Made by a program: the position numbers and the translations under genes
Assembly (NCBI RefSeq): GCF_051014445.1
Contig: NC_135136.1
Span: 26,368,001 to 26,432,000, forward strand
Length of the DNA stretch: 64,000 bases
Direction of reading: 5' to 3'
Source of the DNA: Colletes latitarsis
Taxonomy: Eukaryota > Arthropoda > Insecta > Hymenoptera > Colletidae
The notes under the pieces: generated by a model
Databases searched by the model: none
What the model was told of the DNA's origin: nothing
What the model saw: only the letters and a program-made list of their open reading frames with translations
Part shown: positions 22,313 through 35,502 of the stretch, piece after piece
Numbering within the stretch: position 1 is the first letter of the stretch
How the letters are laid out: every line of letters begins with the position of its first letter

Positions 22313-25300
22313 GGTGTTATCCTCTAAAATATTGATCGAAACCAGGTTTAATTGTCTGTTTCATTGTGGTTCCACATTACTACGTGATTGAAACCAGAGA
22401 AAACCAAGGATCCGGCCAACAAGAATGCGGAAAAGGCAAAATCATGAGCCAAATGCGGGCATAACTTAGACCTAACCCAGACCTAACCGGTGTTACCGAC
22501 TAAAATATTGATCGGAACCAGGTTTAATTGTCTGTTGCAGTGAGGTGTCACATTACAACGTGATTCAAACCAGAGAAAACCTAGGATCTGGCCAACAAGG
22601 ATGCGGAAAAGGCAAAATCATGAGCCAGATGGGGGCATAACCCAGACCTAACCCAGACCTAACCGGTGTTATCCTCTAAAATATTGATCGAAACCAGGTT
22701 TAATTGTCTGTTTCATTGTGGTTCCACATTACTACGTGATTGAAACCAGAGAAAACCAAGGATCCGGCCAACAAGAATGCGGAAAATGCAAAATCATGAG
22801 TCAGATGCGGGCATAACCCATACCTAACCCAGACTTAACCGCTGTTACCGACTAAAATACTGACCGAATCCAGGTTTAGTTGACTGGTACTGTGTGGTAC
22901 CACATTACTACGTGATTCAAACACGAAAGAACCCGGGATCTGGCCAACAAGTATGCGAAGAAGGCAGAATCATGAGCCAGATGCGGGCATAACCCTGACC
23001 TAACCCAGACCTAACCGGTGTTATCCTCCAAAATATTGATCGAAACCAAGTTTAATGGACTGTTTCAGTGTGGTACCATAATTACTACCTGATTCAAACC
23101 AGAGAAAACCAAGGATCTAGCCAACAAGTATGCGAAGAGGGCAAAATCATGAGCCAAATGCGGGCATAACCTAGACCTTACCCAGACCTAACCGGTGTTA
23201 CCAACTAAAATTCTGATAGAATCCAGGTTTAATGGACTGTTACTGTGTGGTACCACATTACTACGTGATTCAAACCCGAAAAAACCCAGAATCTGGCCAA
23301 CAAGTATGCGAAGAAGGCAAAATCATGAGCCAGATGCGGGCGTAACCCAGACCTAACCCAGACCTAACCGGTGTTACCGACTAAAATACTGACCGAATCC
23401 AGGTTTAATTGACTGGTATTGTGTGGTACCACATTACTACGTGATTCAAACCAGAGAAAACCAAGGATCTGGCCAACTGGTATGCGAAGAAGGCAAAATC
23501 ATGAGCCAGATGCGGGCATAACCAAGACCTAACCCAGACCTAACAGGTGTTATCCTCTAAAATATTGATCGAAACCAAGTTTAATGGACTATTTCAGAGT
23601 GATACCACATTGCTACGTGATTCAAACCAGACGAAACCCAGGATCTGGCCAACGAGAATGCGGAAATGGCAAAACCATGAGCCAGATGCGGGCATAACCC
23701 AGACCTAACCCAGACCTAACCGGTGTTATCCTCCAAAATATTGATCGAAACCTAGTTTAACGGACTGTTTCAGAGTGGTACCACATTACTACGTGATTCA
23801 AACCAGAGAAAACCAAGGATCTGGCCAACTGGTATGCGAAGAAGGCAAAATCATGAGCCAGATGCTGGCATAACCTAGACCTTACCCAGACCTAACCGGT
23901 GTTACCGACCAAAATACTGACCGAATCCAGGTTTAATTGACTGGTATTTTGTGGTACCACATTACTACGTGATTCAAACCCGAAAAAACCCAGGATCTGG
24001 CCAACAGGTATGCGAAGATGGCAAAATCATGGGCCAGATGCGGGCATAACCCAGACCTAACCCAGACCTAACCGGTGTTATCCTCTAAAATATTGTTCGA
24101 AACCAGGTTTAATTGTCTGTTTCATTGTGGTTCCACATTACTACGTGATTGAAACCAGAGAAAACCAAGGATCCGGCCAACAAGAATGCGGAAAATGCTA
24201 AATCATGAGTCAGATGCGGGCATAACCCATACCTAACCCAGACTTAACCGCTGTTACCGACTAAAATACTGACCGAATCCAGGTTTAGTTGACTGGTACT
24301 GTGTGGTACCACATTACTACGTGATTCAAACACGATAGAACCCAGGATCTGGCCAACAAGTATGCGAAGAAGGCAGAATCATGAGCCAGATGCGGGCATA
24401 ACCCTGACCTAACCCAGACCTAACCGGTGTTATCCTCCAAAATATTGATCGAAACCAAGTTTAATGGACTGTTTCAGTGTGGTACCATAATTACTACCTG
24501 ATTCAAACCAGAGAAAACCAAGGATCTGGCCAACAAGTATGCGAAGAGGGCAAAATCATGAGCCAAATGCGGGCATAACCTAGACCTTACCCAGACCTAA
24601 CCGGTGTTACCAACTAAAATTCTGATAGAATCCAGGTTTAATGGACTGTTACTGTGTGGTACCACATTACTACGTGATTCAAACCCGAAAAAACCCAGAA
24701 TCTGGCCAACAAGTATGCGAAGAAGGCAAAATCATGAGCCAGATGCGGGCGGAACCCAGACCTAACCGGTGTTACCGACTAAAATACTGACCGAATCCAG
24801 GTTTAATTGACTGGTATTGTGTGGTACCACATTACTACGTGATTCAAACCCGAAAAAACCCAGGATCTGGCCAACAAGTTTGCGAAGATGGCAAAATCAT
24901 GGGCCAGATGCGGGCATAACCCAGACCTAACCCAGACCTAACCGGTGTTATCCTCTAAAATATTGATCGAAACCTAGTTTAACGGACTGTTTCAGTGTGG
25001 TACCACATTACTACGTGATTCAAACCAGAGAAAACCAAGGATCTGGCCAACTGGTATGCGAAGAAGGCAAAATCATGAGCCAGATGCGGGCATAACCAAG
25101 ACCTAACCCAGACCTAACAGGTGTTATCCTCTAAAATATTGATCGAAACCCAGTTTAATGGACTATTTCAGTGTGATACCACATTGCTACGTGATTCAAA
25201 CCAGACGAAACCCAGGATCTGGCCAACGAGAATGCGGAAATGGCAAAACCATGAGCCAGATGCGGGCATAACCCAGACCTAACCCAGACCTAACCGGTGT

Positions 25301-25823
25301 TACCGACTAAAATACTGACCGAATCCAGGTTTAATTGGCTGGTATGGTGTGGTACCACATTACTACGTGATTCAAACCTGAAAAAACCCAGGATCTGGCC
25401 AACAGGTATGCGAAGATGGCAAAATCATGGGCCAGATGCGGGCATAACCCAGACCTAACCCAGACCTAACCGGTGTTATCCTCTAAAATATTGTTCGAAA
25501 CCAGGTTTAATTGACTGTTTCAATGTGGTACAACATTACTACGTGATTCAAACCCGAAAAAACCCAGGATCTGGCCAACAAGTATGCGAAGAAGGCAAAA
25601 TCATGAGCCAGATGCGGGCATAACCCAGACCTAACCCAGACCTAACCAGTGTTATCCTCCAAAATGTGGACCGACACCAGGTTTAATTGACCGTTTCAGT
25701 GTGGTACCACATTACTACGTGATTCAAACCCGAAAAAACCCAGGATATGGCCAACCAGTATGCGAGGAAGGCAAAATCACGAGCCAGATGCGGACATAAC
25801 CCAGACCTAACCCAGACCTAACC
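22313..25823. repeat. 20-monomer higher-order repeat, copy 2 (3,511 bp)
   Basis: This is the direct tandem copy of 18803-22312. The offset is 3,510 bp and becomes 3,511 after 20470, where copy 1 has one base fewer in its A-tract (cgaaaaagcc). All 20 monomers are in the same order. The match ends near 25852, where the next monomer is class a with cagtgcgg instead of class h. The second half, from 23722, is the source or sister of the partial copy at 35503-37604 (offset 11,781), and both carry the private cacgatag. Confidence 0.95.
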
Positions 25824-28800
25824 GGTGTTATCTTCTAAAATATTGATCGAAACCAAGTTTAATGGACTGTTTCAGTGCGGTACCATAATTACTACGTGAT
25901 TCAAACCCGAAAAAACACAGGATCTGACCAACAAGTATGCGAGGAATGCAAAATCATGAGCCAGATGCGGGCATAACTTAGACCTAACCCAGACCTAACC
26001 GGTGTTACCGACTAAAATATTGATCGGAACCAGGTTTAATTGTCTGTTGCAGTGAGGTGTCACATTACAACGTGATTCAAACCAGAGAAAACCTAGGATC
26101 TGGCCAACAAGTATGCGAAGAAGGCAGAATCATGAGCCAGATGCGGGCATAACCCTGACCTAACCCAGACCTAACCGGTGTTATCCTCTAAAATATTGAT
26201 CGAAACCAAGTTTAATGGACTGCTTCAGTGTGGTACCATAATTACTACGTGATTCAAACCAGAGAAAACCAAGGATCTGGCCAACAAGTATGCGAAGAAG
26301 GCAAAATCATGAGCCAAATGCGGGCATAACCTAGACCTTATCCAGACCTAACCGGTGTTACCGACTAAAATACTGACCGAATCCAGGTTTAATTGACTGG
26401 TATTGTGTGGTACCACATTACTACGTGATTCAAACCCGAAAAAAACCCAGGATCTGGCCAACACGTATGCGAAGATGGCAAAATCATGGGCCAGATGCGG
26501 GCATAACCCAGACCTAACCCAGACCTAACCAGTGTTATCCTCCAAAATGTGGACCGACACCAGGTTTAATTGACCGTTTCAGTGTGGTACCACATTACTA
26601 CGGGATTCAGACCCGAAAAAACCCAGGATATGGCCAACCAGTATGCGAGGAAGGCAAAATCACGAGCCAGATGCGGACATAACCCAGACCTAACCCAGAC
26701 CTAACCGGTGTTATCCTCTAAAATATTGATCGAAACCAAGTTTAATGGACTGTTTCAGTGTGGTACCACATTTCTACGTGATTCAAACCCGAAAAAACCC
26801 AGGATATGGCCAACCAGTATGTGAGGAAGGCAAAATCACGAGCCAGATGCGGACATAACCCAGACCTAACCCAGACCTAACCGGTGTTATCCTCTAAAAT
26901 ATTGATCGAAACCAAGTTTAATGGACTGTTTCAGTGTGGTACCATAATTACTACGTGATTCAAACCAGAGAAAACCAAGGATCTGGCCAACAAGTATGCG
27001 AAGAAGGCAAAATCATGAGCCAGATGCGGGCATAACCCAGACCTAACCCAGACCTAACCGGTGTTATCCTCTAAAATATGGATCGAAACCAGGATTAATT
27101 GACTGTTACTGTGTGGTACACCATTACTACGTGATTCAAACCCGAAAAAACCCAGGATCTGGCCAACAAGTATGCGAAGAAGGCAAAATCATGAGCCAGA
27201 TGCGGGCATAACCCAGACCTAACCCAGACCTAACCAGTGTTATCCTCCAAAATGTGGACCGTCACCAGGTTTAATTGACCGTTTCAGTGTGGTACCATAA
27301 TTACTACGTGATTCAAACCCAAAAAACACAGGATCTGACCAACAAGTATGCGAGGAATGCAAAATCATGAGCCAAATGCGGGCATAACTTAGATCTAACC
27401 CAGACCTAACCGGTGTTACCGACTAAAATATTGATCGGAACCAGGTTTAATTGTCTGTTGCAGTGAGGTGTCACATTACAACGTGATTCAAACCAGAGAA
27501 AACCTAGGATCTGGCCAACAAGGATGCGGAAAAGGCAAAATCATGAGCCAGATGGGGACATAACCCAGACCTAACCCAGACCTAACCGGTGTTATCCTCT
27601 AAAATATTGATCGAAACCAGGTTTAATTGTCTGTTTCATTGTGGTTCCACATTACTACGTGATTGAAACCAGAGAAAACCAAGGATCCGGCCAACAAGAA
27701 TGCGGAAAATGCAAAATCATGAGTCAGATGCGGGCATAACCCATACCTAACCCAGACTTAACCGCTGTTACCGACTAAAATACTGACCGAATCCAGGTTT
27801 AGTTGACTGGTACTGTGTGGTACCACATTACTACGTGATTCAAACACGAAAGAACCCAGGATCTGGCCAACAAGTATGCGAAGAAGGCAGAATCATGAGC
27901 CAGATGCGGGCATAACCCTGACCTAACCCAGACCTAACCGGTGTTATCCTCCAAAATATTGATCGAAACCAAGTTTAATGCACTGTTTCAGTGTGGTACC
28001 ATAATTACTACCTGATTCAAACCAGAGAAAACCAAGGATCTGGCCAACAAGTATGCGAAGAGGGCAAAATCATGAGCCAAATGCGGGAATAACCTAGACC
28101 TTACCCAGACCTAACCGGTGTTACCAACTAAAATTCTGATAGAATCCAGGTTTAATGGACTGTTACTGTGTGGTACCACATTACTACGTGATTCAAACCC
28201 GAAAAAACCCAGAATCTGGCCAACAAGTATGCGAAGAAGGCAAAATCATGAGCCAGATGCGGGCGTAACCCAGACCTAACCCAGACCTAACCGGTGTTAC
28301 CGACTAAAATACTGACCGAATCCAGGTTTAATTGACTGGTATTGTGTGGTACCACATTACTACGTGATTCAAACCCGAAAAAACCCAGGATCTGGCCAAC
28401 AAGTTTGCGAAGATGGCAAAATCATGGGCCAGATGCGGGCATAACCCAGACCTAACCCAGACCTAACCGGTGTTATCCTCTAAAATATTGATCGAAACCA
28501 GGGTTAATTGACTGTTTCAATGTGGTACCACATTACTACGTGATTCAAATCCGAAAAAACCCAGGATCTGGCAAATGGTATGCGAAGAAGGCAAAGTCAT
28601 GGACCAGATGGGGGCATAACCCATACCTAACCCAGACCTAACCGGTGTTATCCTCTAAAATATTGATCGAAACCAGGTTTAATTGTCTGTTTCATTGTGG
28701 TTCCACATTACTACGTGATTGAAACCAGAGAAAACCAAGGATCCGGCCAACAAGAATGCGGAAAAGGCAAAATCATGAGCCAAATGCGGGCATAACTTAG

Positions 28801-31285
28801 ACCTAACCCAGACCTAACCGGTGTTACCGACTAAAATATTGATCGGAACCAGGTTTAATTGTCTGTTGCAGTGAGGTGTCACATTACAACGTGATTCAAA
28901 CCAGAGAAAACCTAGGATCTGGCCAACAAGGATGCGGAAAAGGCAAAATCATGAGCCAGATGGGGGCATAACCCAGACCTGACCCAGACCTAACCGGTGT
29001 TATCCTCTAAAATATTGATCGAAACCAGGTTTAATTGTCTGTTTCATTGTGGTTCCACATTACTACGTGATTGAAACCAGAGAAAACCAAGGATCCGGCC
29101 AACAAGAATGCGGAAAATGCAAAATCATGAGTCAGATGCGGGCATAACCCATACCTAACCCAGACTTAACCGCTGTTACCGACTAAAATACTGACCGAAT
29201 CCAGGTTTAGTTGACTGGTACTGTGTGGTACCACATTACTACGTGATTCAAACACGAAAGAACCCAGGATCTGGCCAACAAGTATGCGAAGAAGGCAGAA
29301 TCATGAGCCAGATGCGGGCATAACCCTGACCTAACCCAGACCTAACCGGTGTTATCCTCCAAAATATTGATCGAAACCAAGTTTAATGGACTGTTTCAGT
29401 GTGGTACCATAATTACTACCTGATTCAAACCAGAGAAAACCAAGGATCTGGCCAACAAGTATGCGAAGAGGGCAAAATCATGAGCCAAATGCGGGCATAA
29501 CCTAGACCTTACCCAGACCTAACCGGTGTTACCAACTAAAATTCTGATAGAATCCAGGTTTAATGGACTGTTACTGTGTGGTACCACATTACTACGTGAT
29601 TCAAACCCGAAAAAACCCAGAATCTGGCCAACAAGTATGCGAAGAAGGCAAAATCATGAGCCAGATGCGGGCGTAACCCAGACCTAACCCAGACCTAACC
29701 GGTGTTACCGACTAAAATACTGACCGAATCCAGGTTTAATTGACTGGTATTGTGTGGTACCACATTACTACGTGATTCAAACCCGAAAAAACCCAGGATC
29801 TGGCCAACAAGTTTGCGAAGATGGCAAAATCATGGGCCAGATGCGGGCATAACCCAGACCTAACCCAGACCTAACCGGTGTTATCCTCTAAAATATTGAT
29901 CGAAACCTAGTTTAACGGACTGTTTCAGTGTGGTACCACATTACTACGTGAATCAAACCAGAGAAAACCAAGGATCTGGCCAACTGGTATGCGAAGAAGG
30001 CAAAATCATGAGCCAGATGCGGGCATAACCAAGACCTAACCCAGACCTAACAGGTGTTATCCTCTAAAATATTGATCGAAACCAAGTTTAATGGACTATT
30101 TCAGTGTGATACCACATTGCTACGTGATTCAAACCAGACGAAACCCAGGATCTGGCCAACGAGAATGCGGAAATGGCAAAACCATGAGCCAGATGCGGGC
30201 ATAACCCAGACCTAACCCAGACCTAACCGGTGTTATCCTCTAAAATATTGATCGAAACCTAGTTTAACGGACTGTTTCAGAGTGGTACCACATTACTACG
30301 TGATTCAAACCAGAGAAAACCAAGGATCTGGCCAACTGGTATGCGAAGAAGGCAAAATCATGAGCCAGATGCGGGCATAACCTAGACCTTACCCAGACCT
30401 AACCGGTGTTACCGACTAAAATACTGACCGAATCCAGGTTTAATTGACTGGTATTGTGTGGTACCACATTACTACGTGATTTAAACCCGAAAAAACCCAG
30501 GATCTGGCCAACAGGTATGCGAAGATGGCAAAATCATGGGCCAGATGCGGACATAACCCAGACCTAACCCAGACCTAACCGGTGTTATCCTCTAAAATAT
30601 TGATCGAAATCAAGTTTAATGGACTGTTTCAGTGTGGTACCACATTTCTACGTGATTCAAACCCGAAAAAACCCAGGATATGGCCAACCAGTATGCGAGG
30701 AAGGCAAAATCACGAGCCAGATGCGGACATAACCCAGACCTAACCCAGACCTAACCGGTGTTATCCTCTAAAATATTGATCGAAACCAAGTTTAATGGAC
30801 TGTTTCAGTGTGGTACCATAATTACTACGTGATTCAAACCCGAAAAAACACAGGATCTGACCAACAAGTATACGAGGAATGCAAAACCATGAGCCAGATG
30901 CGGGCATAACCCAGACCTAACCCAGACCTAACCGGTGTTATCCTCTAAAATATTGATCGAAACCTAGTTTAACGGACTGTTTCAGTGTGGTACCACATTA
31001 CTACGTGATTCAAACCAGAGAAAACCAAGGATCTGGACAACTGGTATGCGAAGAAGGCAAAATCATGAGCCAGATGCGGGCATAACCTAGACCTTACCCA
31101 GACCTAACCGGTGTTACCGACTAAAATACTGACCGAATCCAGGTTTAATTGACTGGTATTGTGTGGTACCACATTACTACGTGATTCAAACCTGAAAAAA
31201 CCCAGGATCTGGCCAACAGGTATGCGAAGATGGCAAAATCATGGGCCAGATGCGGGCATAACCCAGACCTAACCCAGACCTAACC
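25824..31285. repeat. Spacer block S, copy 1 (31 monomers, 5,462 bp)
   Basis: Landmarks: 25824 a, 26001 e, 26177 a, 26354 j, 26531 c, 26707 a, 26883 a, 27060 i, 27236 c/a, 27412 e, 27588 h, 27764 f, 27940 a2, 28117 b2, 28293 j, 28469 g, 28644 h, 28820 e, 28996 h, 29172 f, 29348 a2, 29525 b2, 29701 j, 29877 k, 30053 l, 30229 k, 30405 j, 30581 a, 30757 a, 30934 k, 31110 j. It is built of segments also found at the left: 27060-28468 matches 10174-11582 (offset 16,886) and 28644 to about 30500 matches from 13873 (offset 14,771). It recurs in altered form at 37605, 44642 and 52732. Confidence 0.92.
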
Positions 31286-34200
31286 GGTGTTATCCTCTAA
31301 AATATTGATCGAAACCAGGTTTAATTGTCTGTTTCATTGTGGTTCCACATTACTACGTGATTGAAACCAGAGAAAACCAAGGATCCGGCCAACAAGAATG
31401 GGGAAAAGGCAAAATCATGAGCCAAATGCGGGCATAACTTAGACCTAACCCAGACCTAACCGGTGTTACCGACTAAAATATTGATCGGAACCAGGTTTAA
31501 TTGTCTGTTGCAGTGAGGTGTCACATTACAACGTGATTCAAACCAGAGAAAACCTAGGATCTGGCCAACAAGGATGCGGAAAAGGCAAAATCATGAGCCA
31601 GATGGGGGCATAACCCAGACCTAACCCAGACCTAACCGGTGTTATCCTCTAAAATATTGATCGAAACCAGGTTTAATTGTCTGTTTCATTGTGGTTCCAC
31701 ATTACTACGTGATTGAAACCAGAGAAAACCAAGGATCCGGCCAACAAGAATGCGGAAAATGCAAAATCATGAGTCAGATGCGGGCATAACCCATACCTAA
31801 CCCAGACTTAACCGCTGTTACCGACTAAAATACTGACCGAATCCAGGTTTAGTTGACTGGTACTGTGTGGTACCACATTACTACGTGATTCAAACACGAA
31901 AGAACCCAGGATCTGGCCAACAAGTATGCGAAGAAGGCAGAATCATGAGCCAGATGCGGGCATAACCCTGACCTAACCCAGACCTAACCGGTGTTATCCT
32001 CCAAAATATTGATCGAAACCAAGTTTAATGGACTGTTTCAGTGTGGTACCATAATTACTACCTGATTCAAACCAGAGAAAACCAAGGATCTGGCCAACAA
32101 GTATGCGAAGAGGGCAAAATCATGAGCCAAATGCGGGCATAACCTAGACCTTACCCAGACCTAACCGGTGTTACCAACTAAAATTCTGATAGAATCCAGG
32201 TTTAATGGACTGTTACTGTGTGGTACCACATTACTACGTGATTCAAACCCGAAAAAACCCAGAATCTGGCCAACAAGTATGCGAAGAAGGCAAAATCATG
32301 AGCCAGATGCGGGCGTAACCCAGACCTAACCCAGACCTAACCGGTGTTACCGACTAAAATACTGACCGAATCCAGGTTTAATTGACTGGTATTGTGTGGT
32401 ACCACATTACTACGTGATTCAAACCAGAGAAAACCAAGGATCTGGCCAACTGGTATGCGAAGAAGGCAAAATCATGAGCCAGATGCGGGCATAACCAAGA
32501 CCTAACCCAGACCTAACAGGTGTTATCCTCTAAAATATTGATCGAAACCAAGTTTAATGGACTATTTCAGTGTGATACCACATTGCTACGTGATTCAAAC
32601 CAGACGAAACCCAGGATCTGGCCAACGAGAATGCGGAAATGGCAAAACCATGAGCCAGATGCGGGCATAACCCAGACCTAACCCAGACCTAACCGGTGTT
32701 ATCCTCTAAAATATTGATCGAAACCTAGTTTAACGGACTGTTTCAGAGTGGTACCACATTACTACGTGATTCAAACCAGAGAAAACCAAGGATCTGGCCA
32801 ACTGGTATGCGAAGAAGGCAAAATCATGAGCCAGATGCGGGCATAACCTAGACCTTACCCAGACCTAACCGGTGTTACCGACTAAAATACTGACCGAATC
32901 CAGGTTTAATTGACTGGTATTTTGTGGTACCACATTACTACGTGATTCAAACCCGAAAAAACCCAGGATCTGGCCAACAGGTATGCGAAGATGGCAAAAT
33001 CATGGGCCAGATGCGGGCATAACCCAGACCTAACCCAGACCTAACCGGTGTTATCCTCTAAAATATTGTTCGAAACCAGGTTTAATTGTCTGTTTCATTG
33101 TGGTTCCACATTACTACGTGATTGAAACCAGAGAAAACCAAGGATCCGGCCAACAAGAATGCGGAAAATGCTAAATCATGAGTCAGATGCGGGCATAACC
33201 CATACCTAACCCAGACTTAACCGCTGTTACCGACTAAAATACTGACCGAATCCAGGTTTAGTTGACTGGTACTGTGTGGTACCACATTACTACGTGATTC
33301 AAACACGAAAGAACCCAGGATCTGGCCAACAAGTATGCGAAGAAGGCAGAATCATGAGCCAGATGCGGGCATAACCCTGACCTAACCCAGACCTAACCGG
33401 TGTTATCCTCCAAAATATTGATCGAAACCAAGTTTAATGGACTGTTTCTGTGTGGTACCATAATTACTACCTGATTCAAACCAGAGAAAACCAAGGATCT
33501 GGCCAACAAGTATGCGAAGAGGGCAAAATCATGAGCCAAATGCGGGCATAACCTAGACCTTACCCAGACCTAACCGGTGTTACCAACTAAAATTCTGATA
33601 GAATCCAGGTTTAATGGACTGTTACTGTGTGGTACCACATTACTACGTGATTCAAACCCGAAAAAACCCAGAATCTGGCCAACAAGTATGCGAAGAAGGC
33701 AAAATCATGAGCCAGATGCGGGCGTAACCCAGACCTAACCGGTGTTACCGACTAAAATACTGACCGAATCCAGGTTTAATTGACTGGTATTGTGTGGTAC
33801 CACATTACTACGTGACTCAAACCCGAAAAAACCCAGGATCTGGCCAACAAGTTTGCGAAGATGGCAAAATCATGGGCCAGATGCGGGCATAACCCAGACC
33901 TAACCCAGACCTAACCGGTGTTATCCTCTAAAATATTGATCGAAACCTAGTTTAACGGACTGTTTCAGTGTGGTACCACATTACTACGTGATTCAAACCA
34001 GAGAAAACCAAGGATCTGGCCAACTGGTATGCGAAGAAGGCAAAATCATGAGCCAGATGCGGGCATAACCAAGACCTAACCCAGACCTAACAGGTGTTAT
34101 CCTCTAAAATATTGATCGAAACCCAGTTTAATGGACTATTTCAGTGTGATACCACATTGCTACGTGATTCAAACCAGACGAAACCCAGGATCTGGCCAAC

Positions 34201-34795
34201 GAGAATGCGGAAATGGCAAAACCATGAGCCAGATGCGGGCATAACCCAGACCTAACCCAGACCTAACCGGTGTTACCTTCTAAAATACTGACCGAATCCA
34301 GGTTTAATTGGCTGGTATGGTGTGGTACCACATTACTACGTGATTCAAACCTCAAAAACCCAGGATCTGGCCAACAGGTATGCGAAGATGGCAAAATCAT
34401 GGGCCAGATGCGGGCATAACCCAGACCTAACCCAGACCTAACCGGTGTTATCCTCTAAAATATTGTTCGAAACCAGGTTTAATTGACTGTTTCAATGTGG
34501 TACAATATTACTACGTGATTCAAACCCGAAAAAACCCAGGATCTGGCCAACAAGTATGCGAAGAAGGCAAAATCATGAGCCAGATGCGGGCATAACCCAG
34601 ACCTAACCCAGACCTAACCAGTGTTATCCTCCAAAATGTGGACCGACACCAGGTTTAATTGACCGTTTCAGTGTGGTACCACATTACTACGAGATTCAAA
34701 CCCGAAAAAACCCAGGATATGGCCAACCAGTATGCGAGGAAGGCAAAATCACGAGCCAGATGCGGACATAACCCAGACCTAACCCAGACCTAACC
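31286..34795. repeat. 20-monomer higher-order repeat, copy 3 (3,510 bp)
   Basis: The full class order h e h f a2 b2 j l k j m/h f a2 b2 j k l j m c is present, from the h at 31286 to the class a landmark at 34796. It matches copy 2 at an offset of about 8,973 bp. It differs from copies 1 and 2 in markers that it shares with copy 4: cgtgactcaa near 33811, ttaccttct near 34276 and tacaatatt near 34501. It lacks the cacgatag of copies 1 and 2. Its 11-bp subrepeat deletion at 33741 is present, but with gggcgtaaccc rather than gggcggaaccc. Confidence 0.94.
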
Positions 34796-35502
34796 GGTGT
34801 TATCCTCTAAAATATTGATCGAAACCAAGTTTAATGGACTGTTTCAGTGCGGTACCATAATTACTACGTGATTCAAACCCGAAAAAACACAGGATCTGAC
34901 CAACAAGTATGCGAGGAATGCAAAATCATGAGCCAGTTGCGGGCATAACTTAGACCTAACCCAGACCTAACCGGTGTTACCGACTAAAATATTGATCGGA
35001 ACCAGGTTTAACTGTCTGTTGCAGTGAGGTGTCACATTACAACGTGATTCAAACCAGAGAAAACCTAGGATCTGGCCAACAAGTATGCGAAGAAGGCAGA
35101 ATCATGAGCCAGATGCGGGCATAACTCTGACCTAACCCAGACCTAACCGGTGTTATCCTCTGAAATATTGATCGAAACCAAGTTTCATGGACTGCTTCAG
35201 TGTGGTACCATAATTACTACGTGATTCAAACCAGAGAAAACCAAGGATCTGGCCAACAAGTATGCGAAGAAGGCAAAATCATGAGCCAAATGCGGGCATA
35301 ACCTAGACCTTATCCAGACCTAACCGGTGTTACCGACTAAAATACTGACCGAATCCAGGTTTAATTGACTGGTATTGTGTGGTACCACATTACTACGTGA
35401 TTCAAACCCGAAAAAAACCCAGGATCTGGCCAACACGTATGCGAAGATGGCAAAATCATGGGCCAGATGCGGGCATAACCCAGACCTAACCCAGACCTAA
35501 CC
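34796..35502. repeat. Truncated spacer S (a e a j)
   Basis: Four monomers (34796 a, 34973 e, 35149 a, 35326 j) match 25824-26530 at an offset of 8,972 bp, including the private cagtgcgg and tgcttcag. The spacer then stops: the next landmark, at 35503, starts like class c but becomes class k. About 27 of the 31 spacer monomers are missing, and the sequence re-enters the 20-monomer HOR in mid-unit. Confidence 0.9.
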
